A stretch of 64,000 bases of DNA from an uncultured Lachnospiraceae bacterium (GTDB lineage: Bacteria > Bacillota > Clostridia > Lachnospirales > Lachnospiraceae): assembly GCA_910579465.1 (NCBI GenBank), contig CAJTUB010000004.1, forward strand, positions 124,436 to 188,435. Reading direction: 5' to 3'. This document shows, in pieces, positions 16,228-24,273 of this stretch. The notes beneath the pieces were generated by a model. That model was not told where the DNA came from and made no database searches. It worked only from the letters and a program-made list of their open reading frames with translations. Position 1 is the first letter of the stretch. Each line of letters opens with the position of its first letter. A program made the position numbers and the translations under genes.

Positions 16228-17307
16228 ATGGTTAAAACAAATACGCCGGTTCAAATTGGAAGTCATACAGTAAAAAACAGAATTACTTTTGCGCCGACGG
16301 TTAAGTTTGATTTTACCGATGAGTCCGGCATGGCGAATGAAAAGCTGATTGCCCATTATGCAGAACGTGCAAAGGGCGGCTGTGGCTTGATTTGCGTGGA
16401 GGCTACGGCAGTTACGCCGGGCGGAAGATTCGGAAAGAATCATATGGGACTTTGGTGTGACGAGCAGATTGCGGGACATAAAGAAATTACGGCAGGATGC
16501 CATGCGTACGGCGCAGTTGTGATTATTCAGTTAAATCATACAGGCTATACCTCTAATCCGGAGTGCGGTCCTGCCATCGGTTCGTCTGCGGTGACAAGAC
16601 AGGGCTTCCGTGGCGAATATACCACGGTGGAAATGAGCCTTGGTGACGTTCATGCCATGCAGCAGTCCTTTGTTGATGCGGCGGTACGGGCAAAGAAGGC
16701 GGGCTATGACGGTGTACAGCTTCACGGCTGTCACGGCTATCTGATTAACCAGTTTATGGCCCCTTCCGCTAATTTCAGAACGGATGCTTACGGTGGTCCG
16801 GCAGAAAACAGAGCCAGATTTTGCAGTGAAATAATTGCAAAGATCAGAGAGCTTTGCGGACCGGAATTTTTGATTTCCGTGCGTACCTCCGGCTGTGACA
16901 GTACGTTGGAGGATGCCATTGCGGTGGCAGAGGAGTATGTAAAGGCGGGCTGTGAGTATTTGCAGATATCCTCCGGTATGTCCTCCCTGGCGGCTGTGGC
17001 ACCGTTTTTTGATCCGAAGGTTACGGATATTCAGAGTCTCGGAGCATATTTTAAGGCTCATTTTAACGGAAGGGTTCCGGTGTCCTGTGTGGGCGGTCTG
17101 ACGGAGCCGGAGCAGATTCATTATCTGATTGAGCAGGAATATGTGGATACGGTAGATGTGGCAAAGGCGATTTTGGCGGATCCGGGATTTGCAAATGCGG
17201 TAATTGAAGGAACACCGTACACCAGGTGCTACGGTTGCCGGGTCTGCCAGTACGGTCCGTTTACGGCGCATCAATGTCCGGCAGAGGCAAAAAGGCTGCG
17301 CGGTTAG
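16228..17307 (+). CDS. NADH:flavin oxidoreductase, old yellow enzyme family
   Basis: 359 residues from ATG 16228. The TIM-barrel has VKNRITFAPTVKFDF (FMN site), VIIQLNHTGYTS, GYDGVQLHGCHGYLINQF with the active-site His pair region, and FRTDAYGGPAENRARF. VSCVGGLTEPEQ and VDVAKAILADPGF hold the phosphate-binding end. The C-terminus has RCYGCRVCQYGPFTAHQC, four cysteines that could hold a 4Fe-4S cluster as in dienoyl-CoA or enoate reductases, but the large FAD/NADH domain of those enzymes is absent. It probably reduces activated C=C bonds; the substrate is unknown. A two-component system follows 64 bp downstream. Confidence 0.85.
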   Translation: MVKTNTPVQIGSHTVKNRITFAPTVKFDFTDESGMANEKLIAHYAERAKGGCGLICVEATAVTPGGRFGKNHMGLWCDEQIAGHKEITAGCHAYGAVVIIQLNHTGYTSNPECGPAIGSSAVTRQGFRGEYTTVEMSLGDVHAMQQSFVDAAVRAKKAGYDGVQLHGCHGYLINQFMAPSANFRTDAYGGPAENRARFCSEIIAKIRELCGPEFLISVRTSGCDSTLEDAIAVAEEYVKAGCEYLQISSGMSSLAAVAPFFDPKVTDIQSLGAYFKAHFNGRVPVSCVGGLTEPEQIHYLIEQEYVDTVDVAKAILADPGFANAVIEGTPYTRCYGCRVCQYGPFTAHQCPAEAKRLRG

Positions 17308-17371
17308 TGGAATTAAGGCGGTGGAGTGGTTGGTCCCGGGGATTCCCTGCCTTATAAGGAGAGATTGTGCT

Positions 17372-18034
17372 ATGAGAAAAATTCTGATTGTTGAGGACGA
17401 TGATGCTATCCGCACAGGGTTATGCCGCTCTCTTTCTTCGGATACGCTGGATACGGCTGGCGTGGAAAATCTTATGTCTGCCAGGCAGCGCCTGGATGCG
17501 GAACGGTATGATCTGCTGCTGCTTGACTGCAATCTGCCGGACGGGAACGGTATTGACTTCTGCCGTGAACTGATGAAAAGAGTGACGATGCCCGTGATTT
17601 TCCTTACAGTGTGCGATTCAGAGGTTGACGAGGTGGCGGCGTTTCGTGCCGGAGCCTGCGACTATGTGAAAAAGCCGTTTTCCCTGATGGTACTTAAGGA
17701 GCGTATCTCTGCTTTACTGGAGCGCGCGGAATGGCGAAGCGATTTGTACGTCGACCGGCGGTACCGGTTTGATTTCCCGTCCCTGGAGTTCTTTGTAGAC
17801 GGTACGAGGGTGTATCTCGGCTCTACGGAATATAAGCTGCTCGCGGCGCTTGTGAAAAATGCGGGCAAAGTGCTCTCGCGCGCGGCGCTGACAGACGCTC
17901 TCTGGGAGGGCGGGGAGGAGCTGAATGAAAACGCATTGTCTGTTGCAGTCAGCCGTCTGCGCGGGCGGTTGGGTGAAAAGAGCATAAGTACGATTTACGG
18001 GTTCGGATATATGTGGGTAGGTGACAGGGAATGA
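17372..18034 (+). CDS. OmpR-family response regulator
   Basis: 220 residues from ATG 17372 (AAGGAG 11 bases upstream). The receiver domain has the acidic pair VEDDDA, the phospho-acceptor Asp in LLLLDCNLPDGNG (near residue 51), and the Lys in DYVKKPFS. The C-terminal winged helix contains LGSTEYKLLAALVKNAGKV and VSRLRGRL. The gene overlaps the kinase by 4 bp (ATGA). Two direct repeats upstream of the following ABC operon (18998-19033) are its likely binding site, so this looks like a VncRS/BceRS-type sensing unit coupled to an exporter. Confidence 0.9.
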   Translation: MRKILIVEDDDAIRTGLCRSLSSDTLDTAGVENLMSARQRLDAERYDLLLLDCNLPDGNGIDFCRELMKRVTMPVIFLTVCDSEVDEVAAFRAGACDYVKKPFSLMVLKERISALLERAEWRSDLYVDRRYRFDFPSLEFFVDGTRVYLGSTEYKLLAALVKNAGKVLSRAALTDALWEGGEELNENALSVAVSRLRGRLGEKSISTIYGFGYMWVGDRE

Positions 18035-18984
18035 TCTTGGTTTTTGCTGTGATATGGCTCTTTCTGACAACGGCATTCTGCCTTGTGAACAGCCTTTATG
18101 TAGGCAATATCCGGACGACGGTCTGTTATGCGGTGCTGACAGGCATTCTCGCCGTGTGCTTTGTGCTGTATGAGAGAATACGGAGACGGAGACTGCTGGA
18201 CGATATACGGAGGGCAATTGAGGACGGAGAGGATTTTGCAGTTGAGGAGAGCGAAATTGCGCCGATTGCCCGGCAGCTCAGACGGAAGCGGGAGGAGGAG
18301 GAAACGCGGGACAGGCGTGTAACGGAGAGCTACCGGAATCTTGCCGCGTTGGTTTCTGATATTGCGCACCAATGTAAGACACCGTTGACGGCTGCCGCGA
18401 TGTACGTCGAAATGCTGCCGGCGTCTGCGGAAGCTGAGGTCATAGGGGAACAGACGGAGAAGCTGCAGTTTCTTCTTGACGCGTTGGTAAAGCTTTCCCG
18501 GTGTGAGGGCGGGTTGATTGAGGAGAATGTGCACCCGGTGGTTGAATCGGTGGAGACGCTGACTGCACAAGCGCTGTCCGCCGTGGTACCCGCGGCGGAG
18601 AGGAAAAGCATTGTGTTTTCCGTGGAAATCCCCGGGGGACTGACCGCTTTGTTTGATTTGCGTTGGACTGCCGAGGCGGTGGGAACAATTCTTGATAACG
18701 GCGTAAAGTACGCGCCGGAGAACTCAAAAATCACGGTTGCGGCGCAGCGATATGAGACATATGTCCGGCTGGATATTCTGGACGAGGGTCCCGGTATCCC
18801 GGAGGAAGAACTGCCGGAAATCTGGAAACGCTTTTACCGTGGAAAGGCAAATAGGAATGTTTCCGGCGTTGGAATCGGTCTCGCGCTTTGCCGCATGATC
18901 GTGCAGGCACAAGGAGGACGGGTACTCTGCCAGAACCGCGAGGGAGCGGGGTGCAGGTTCAGTATTTTCCTGCCCGCGGTATAA
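18031..18984 (+). CDS. Sensor histidine kinase
   Basis: 317 residues. Two N-terminal membrane helices (about 1-22 and 30-48) with almost no external loop, then a coiled linker and the H-box VSDIAHQCKTPLTA with His near residue 112. N-box ILDNGVKYAPENSK, G1 box LDEGPGIPEEELPEIWKRFYRG and G2 box GVGIGLALCRM complete the ATPase domain. The lack of a sensor domain is typical of intramembrane-sensing kinases that work with an ABC transporter of the FtsX type, which is encoded next. Confidence 0.9.
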   Translation: MILVFAVIWLFLTTAFCLVNSLYVGNIRTTVCYAVLTGILAVCFVLYERIRRRRLLDDIRRAIEDGEDFAVEESEIAPIARQLRRKREEEETRDRRVTESYRNLAALVSDIAHQCKTPLTAAAMYVEMLPASAEAEVIGEQTEKLQFLLDALVKLSRCEGGLIEENVHPVVESVETLTAQALSAVVPAAERKSIVFSVEIPGGLTALFDLRWTAEAVGTILDNGVKYAPENSKITVAAQRYETYVRLDILDEGPGIPEEELPEIWKRFYRGKANRNVSGVGIGLALCRMIVQAQGGRVLCQNREGAGCRFSIFLPAV

Positions 18985-18997
18985 GGACATTTCAAAA

Positions 18998-19041
18998 CTG
19001 AAAGATTTCGTTACGGTTCAGAAAGATTCGTTTGCTATAAT
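18998..19041 (+). promoter_or_regulatory. ABC operon promoter with direct-repeat operator
   Basis: CTGAAAGATTTCGTT (18998-19012) and CAGAAAGATTCGTTT (19019-19033) are near-identical direct repeats 21 bp apart, two helical turns. TGCTATAAT (extended -10; TATAAT at 19036-19041) follows directly, without a good -35 box. This is the usual design for activation by an OmpR-type regulator, and the neighbouring two-component system is the obvious candidate. Confidence 0.6.
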
Positions 19042-19059
19042 ATGTTACAAGGATAAGAA

Positions 19060-19181
19060 GATGTTGGGGGCAAAAGGGTGCTTTGCACCAACCAAGCACA
19101 ATATGTGATGTTGCAAGCACGCTTGTAAACACCACATATTGTGCTCGGTTCTGCCCCGAAGGGGCTTTTGCCCCCAACATC
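19060..19181. mobile_element. 122-bp hairpin insertion (second MITE family) in the 5' UTR
   Basis: Flanked by the 7-bp direct repeat ATAAGAA (19053-19059 and 19182-19188). The outer 17-bp arms GATGTTGGGGGCAAAAG / CTTTTGCCCCCAACATC are perfectly complementary. Inside are two side hairpins, GGTGC-TTT-GCACC and GCCCC-GAA-GGGGC, and a central arm AAGCACAATATGTG / CACATATTGTGCT. The whole unit can fold as a four-armed cruciform and has no coding capacity. It sits 18 bp after the -10 box and 20 bp before the start of the ABC ATPase, so it would be transcribed as part of the leader. Confidence 0.75.
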
Positions 19182-19201
19182 ATAAGAAAGGAGTATCAAT
19201 C

Positions 19202-19879
<678 letters not shown>

Positions 19880-19881
19880 CT

Positions 19882-22440
19882 ATGATTTTCAGGCTTGCAC
19901 GTTTACAGATACGGTCCCACTGGCTTCGCACAACGCTTGTTGCGGTGGCGGCGGTGCTCGCTTCCATCCTGTATATGACGGTAATCAGCATCACCTACTG
20001 TATTTTGGATTCCACGCAGCTCTCACGGATGCTGGCGGCGGGCTCGGATTTTCATGCGTCTGTTTCGGACACGGGCTATTCCATCTCCGGGGAGGCGCTG
20101 CGCCGTGAAATCCAAAGCGCGCCCGAGGTTTCGGAGGCATTTCTTTTAGGGGCGGCTGGCGGGTTTTCCACGGACACGGTGCATACGGACGGTGGGAATC
20201 AGGAAATGAAGCTTATTTTTTCAGACAGTGAAAAAAGCCTTCCGCACTTGTTTATGACACTCACGGAGGGTCAGTTCCCAAAATCCAAGGATGAAATCAT
20301 TCTGTATGAGGGAGCGTTTTCTGACATCTCTGTCGGAGATCACGTTCGGTTCACCTATTACTCTCCGGATGGCGAAGCAAGGGAAGGTGTCTATACGGTA
20401 TCCGGTTTTTATGACTGTGAGGCGGACAGACCGGTACACGCGGTCGCGCCGTACGATGAAAATACCGTGCAGGAGCTTGGGATTGCCGTTGAAGTGATGC
20501 TCCGGTTTCACAGTGGTTTCGGAATTGACAGACGGCTGGAAGCCGTGACAAAACGTCTCGGAGAGTGGGAGCTTCCGGACATGGACAGGGATTCACAGAT
20601 TAACTACGCGTATGCTGCCGCCGACCTCGGCGAGATTCTCCGGCCGGGTAACGTTCTGTTGATTCTATGTGTTGTTGCAGTAGTTTTCTTTGCCGCGTTT
20701 TTGCTGATTTATAATATTTTCTCTATTTCACTGGCGCAGGATATGCGCACCTTCGGGCTGTTGCGGGTAATCGGCACGACGCACCGGCAGATGAGGAGGC
20801 TGACCTGTGAGCAGATCATTCTCATCGGGTGCGCAGCGCTTCCGACGGGGCTTTTGCTCGGATATTTTATCGGTTTCAGGCTGCTTTCTCCTGTTTTTAT
20901 GAGCCTGAGCGGGGAAAACCTGCCCTATCGGTTCAGCCCGTGGATTGTGTTGATAAGCGCCGGGTTGACAGCGTTTACCCTGTTCTTCTCGGCACTACGT
21001 CCGCTAAAGCGAATCAAAAAGATGACGCCGGTGCAGTCGGTGTCCGCAGGACCGGAGGAGGATGGTAATAAAAAAGACAGGCGCAGGGAAAGCCACGCCT
21101 CCCCGCGCAGTCTGGCGCTCGCAGGTATCCGCAGAAGCCGTGGCCGTATGCTGATTACATCCCTTTCCGCGATGCTCTCCGTCCTGCTCTTCGTGATTGT
21201 CGGAGGTCTTGTGGACGGCTTTGTCGGGAGCACATTTGACAGGCTTGGAAGATTTGACATTGATCTCTCGTTAAATTGTCAGCTGGAAAGCTATGATACC
21301 ATAAGCACGACTCCGCCATCGTTTGAAGGCACCTCTTTCCGTGCGGCGGTAGAACCTGATGTCATTGAAACGCTTGCGTCGTCTGACGCTGTGAAAGAGA
21401 TGCATTTTCTGCGTTTTGAGCGTATCCGTGCAAAAATCCCGCCGTTGCTCGAGGAAAAAATTCGTGCGTATCTGGCACAGCAGAAAAATGAATTTTTATG
21501 GCAGAAGTATTGTGACATCCTTGACAGCGGCCTGATAAGCGCTGTTGTCCTCGGGATTCCCGACAAGCTTTATCCGTATATTGTTGTGGCTGAGGATGCC
21601 GGGGAAGCTATTTACTACAATGGAGAGGAGTTGTACGATGGCCGCCATGTTTTGTACGTTGATATAGCTGACTATGGACAGTCTTTGGGTTCTATGGATT
21701 TTTTGACCGGAGACGTGCTGTCCTCGGATGCTTTGGAGATGGATTATGAGGTGGTAGGAGCGGAACTGCCGTACGGCTTACACACGGCACTGGGCAAGCT
21801 ATGTTCGTATCAGTATATCAGTTCCGGGGAGGCCCTGTTTCTGCTTCCTGTCAGCGTCTTTGAAAGAGAATTTCCTGACGCATCAGTGTTTACCGTTCTC
21901 GCTAACGCAAAAGAGGGTAAGGAGAAAACGCTTCAGGAAGAGGTACGGGAATGCACCGACGGAAGAGGCATGGAACTTAACGGTGTATCATACTCCTACC
22001 GTACAGCCGGGAAATTGAGCGAGCTTGCGAACCTGCGGGTACGGCTGGCGGCGATTCGTCTTACCGGGTACAGCCTTTGCGGACTCATATTTCTGATTGG
22101 TCTTTTGAACATGGTAAACTGCGCGCTGACTTCAATGGTGCTGAGGCGGCGGGAATTTGCTATGCTGGAAACGGTCGGCATGACCCGCGCCCAGCTTCGC
22201 AGGATGCTGTTATATGAGAACAGTGTAGGCGGTGTGTTCGGGCTTGCTTCTTTCGTTGCCGGTTCCGTTTTGTCCAATATAATGCTGACACAGACGTTCG
22301 GCGTGGAGATTGCCCTGATTTCACTTCCGGCGATAGGAATCTTACTCCTTCTGTTCGTTGCCGGCGGCGGGACTGCGGAGCTTTCCTACCGGATGCTGAC
22401 TAAAACGTCGCTGACCGAGCGGATAAGGCCTGGGGAGTGA
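19882..22440 (+). CDS. FtsX-like ABC transporter permease (large)
   Basis: 852 residues from ATG 19882 (GGGAGG 7 bases upstream; a TTG at 19876 would overlap the ATPase by 4 bp). Layout: helix at 15-37, ~230-residue external domain, three helices (about 255-380), linker, a second helix near 415-440, a second large external domain and a final three-helix block. The two FtsX units are each joined to a big external domain, as in VexA/C or lantibiotic-type exporters. The substrate is probably a peptide or envelope-active compound, inferred from the kinase type. Confidence 0.85.
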   Translation: MIFRLARLQIRSHWLRTTLVAVAAVLASILYMTVISITYCILDSTQLSRMLAAGSDFHASVSDTGYSISGEALRREIQSAPEVSEAFLLGAAGGFSTDTVHTDGGNQEMKLIFSDSEKSLPHLFMTLTEGQFPKSKDEIILYEGAFSDISVGDHVRFTYYSPDGEAREGVYTVSGFYDCEADRPVHAVAPYDENTVQELGIAVEVMLRFHSGFGIDRRLEAVTKRLGEWELPDMDRDSQINYAYAAADLGEILRPGNVLLILCVVAVVFFAAFLLIYNIFSISLAQDMRTFGLLRVIGTTHRQMRRLTCEQIILIGCAALPTGLLLGYFIGFRLLSPVFMSLSGENLPYRFSPWIVLISAGLTAFTLFFSALRPLKRIKKMTPVQSVSAGPEEDGNKKDRRRESHASPRSLALAGIRRSRGRMLITSLSAMLSVLLFVIVGGLVDGFVGSTFDRLGRFDIDLSLNCQLESYDTISTTPPSFEGTSFRAAVEPDVIETLASSDAVKEMHFLRFERIRAKIPPLLEEKIRAYLAQQKNEFLWQKYCDILDSGLISAVVLGIPDKLYPYIVVAEDAGEAIYYNGEELYDGRHVLYVDIADYGQSLGSMDFLTGDVLSSDALEMDYEVVGAELPYGLHTALGKLCSYQYISSGEALFLLPVSVFEREFPDASVFTVLANAKEGKEKTLQEEVRECTDGRGMELNGVSYSYRTAGKLSELANLRVRLAAIRLTGYSLCGLIFLIGLLNMVNCALTSMVLRRREFAMLETVGMTRAQLRRMLLYENSVGGVFGLASFVAGSVLSNIMLTQTFGVEIALISLPAIGILLLLFVAGGGTAELSYRMLTKTSLTERIRPGE

Positions 22441-22528
22441 AATGGTTGAAGCGGCAAATCCCGCTGCCTGCGTTGGGAGCGCTTTGAAAAAATTCTCCGG
22501 CAACACAAACGGTTTTCGATAAAATCCA

Positions 22529-22558
22529 TTGACACGAACATATGTTTTCTGGTAAAAT
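22529..22558 (+). promoter_or_regulatory. Promoter of the YhcG-like nuclease gene
   Basis: Perfect TTGACA (22529-22534), 18-bp spacer, TAAAAT (22553-22558). Start codon 50 bp downstream. Confidence 0.7.
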
Positions 22559-22608
22559 AATATTGATAAAAGATATGATTGCGGGTAGTGGTAAAAAGGA
22601 GTTGGGTC

Positions 22609-23712
22609 ATGATGGAGAATAAGCCGGTGAACATTGGTCAAAATAACATTATGAATAATTTTGTTAAAACAGACGATATTTTAAAAGATATGCGTGGGAT
22701 TATAGAAACCTCACAAAAAGCGGCATATCAGGCGGTAAATACTACTCTTGTGCAGAGAAACTGGCTGATTGGATACCGGATTGCCAGTGAAGAAATGCAG
22801 GGCGAAGAACGGGCAAAATATGGGGCGGAAATCATAAAAAAACTTTCTAGGGCATTGTCCGCAGAGTATGGAAAAGGATTTACAAAATCCAATTTGTATA
22901 GTTTCTATTCATTCTATAAGACTTATCCTGAGATTTTCCAGACAGTGTCTGGAAAATCCCAGGGGTTGTTGTCATGGTCTCATTATGCAGTATTATTGCA
23001 GGTAAATGACGAAAAAGCCCGTGATTGGTATGAAAAAGAGGCTGCTGAGCAGACTTGGAGTGTCAGGACCTTACAGCGCAACATTTCTTCACAATACTAT
23101 TACCGTATGCTGCAGACGCAAAAGAAAGATTTTGTAAAGCAGGAAATGCAAGAACTTACGGCGTCGTATCAAACTGACAAGCTGGAGTTTATAAAGAGTC
23201 CGGTAATTGCCGAATTTTTGGGGCTTGCTTCCAATACTGATTTTACAGAGAGTGATTTTGAGAAAAGTATTCTTTCCAATTTGCAGAAGTTTCTGATGGA
23301 ACTCGGGAAGGGCTATGCTTTTGTAGCAAGACAGCAGCATGTTCATACGGAAAAGCAGGATTATTTTATAGACCTTGTATTTTACAATTATATTCTGAAA
23401 TGCTTTGTCCTGATAGATTTGAAAACACAGAAGATTACACATCAGGATGTGGGGCAGATGGATATGTATATCCGTATGTATGATGAGTTAAACCGCAGCG
23501 AGGGAGATAATCCCACGATTGGAATCGTGCTTTGTGCGGACACGGATGAAGATATAGCAAGGTATTCCGTGCTTCACGGGAATGAGCAGTTGTTTGCATC
23601 CAAGTATAAGCTTTATCTACCGACGGAGGAGGAATTAAGAGCGGAAATTGAAACGCAGAAGGCGATGTTTTACCTGCAGCAAAACGAAGGAAAAGACATG
23701 GATGGAAAATAA
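22609..23712 (+). CDS. YhcG-type PDDEXK nuclease family protein (DUF1016)
   Basis: 367 residues from ATG 22609 (AAAGGAG 7 bases upstream). The N-terminal ~190 residues are the DUF1016 helical domain: ARQAAYxxVN-like KAAYQAVNTTLVQRNWLIG, GKGFTKSNLYSFYSFY and LLSWSHYAVLLQV. The C-terminal nuclease domain has QQHVHTEKQDYFIDLVFY and CFVLIDLKTQKITHQD, giving a D...DLK core; the usual Glu of ExK is Asp here. The family is found near restriction-modification and other defence genes, and function is not firmly known. The gene is clearly AT-richer than its neighbours and stands alone with its own promoter, so it was probably acquired. Confidence 0.85.
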   Translation: MMENKPVNIGQNNIMNNFVKTDDILKDMRGIIETSQKAAYQAVNTTLVQRNWLIGYRIASEEMQGEERAKYGAEIIKKLSRALSAEYGKGFTKSNLYSFYSFYKTYPEIFQTVSGKSQGLLSWSHYAVLLQVNDEKARDWYEKEAAEQTWSVRTLQRNISSQYYYRMLQTQKKDFVKQEMQELTASYQTDKLEFIKSPVIAEFLGLASNTDFTESDFEKSILSNLQKFLMELGKGYAFVARQQHVHTEKQDYFIDLVFYNYILKCFVLIDLKTQKITHQDVGQMDMYIRMYDELNRSEGDNPTIGIVLCADTDEDIARYSVLHGNEQLFASKYKLYLPTEEELRAEIETQKAMFYLQQNEGKDMDGK

Positions 23713-23756
23713 ATAGAAGTTTATATGCTTTCGATAGTCAGGAAAGAACAGCATAT

Positions 23757-23800
23757 ATAAAAAAACAGGGTAGCCATGCAGGACTCTCCTGTTTTATTTT
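23757..23800. terminator. Bidirectional terminator
   Basis: AACAGG (23764-23769) pairs with CCTGTT (23788-23793). A-rich sequence precedes it and T-rich sequence follows on the plus strand, and the reverse holds on the minus strand. It separates the convergent nuclease and small membrane protein genes. Confidence 0.65.
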
Positions 23801-23842
23801 TATCAACAAGTTATTTGACTGTTTTGACACCTGTACAGAAAC

Positions 23843-24046
23843 CTAATGCCTTCTATGTGGAAAGAGCATCCGCCATGTTGTAAATGCCAGAACAGGAAGT
23901 GTAAGGAGGTCGACAATACCAAGGACTCTTATTGTCATGTCGGAAAGCTCGATACCAATGAGGCGGGAGCCGAACAGTATCACTGTCGTAATCCCTATGA
24001 TAAGCAGGCTGAGCGAACGTAATAGAAGGAGTTTCTTTGATTCCAT
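23843..24046 (-). CDS. Small two-helix membrane protein, unknown function
   Basis: 67 residues from the second Met (MESKKLLLLRS), because GGAGG lies 7 bases before it; the first Met would be one base from that site. Two membrane helices (about 7-25 and 38-58) are joined by GSRLIGIELSDMTIR, and the C-terminus FPHRRH is basic. No family is recognised. It lies between the nuclease and the helicase genes on the opposite strand, so context gives no function. Confidence 0.55.
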   Translation of the reverse strand: MESKKLLLLRSLSLLIIGITTVILFGSRLIGIELSDMTIRVLGIVDLLTLPVLAFTTWRMLFPHRRH

Positions 24047-24273
24047 AGGCATACCTCCGTCAAATCCTGAATTTTACCTACACTTCATTATCTATGTTAT
24101 CACATTTCAAAAGAAAAGTCTAGTATTTTTTTTGTTTTATGGTATTATGAAAAAGCGCACAAAAGAAGTGCAGCAGCTATCATAAGTACCGGCGGTTAAT
24201 ACCGGCCGTATGCAGCGCGGGATGCGTCTGCAAGACGGATGCGGTTAATTGTCGGAAGAAGGAGGACATCAGA

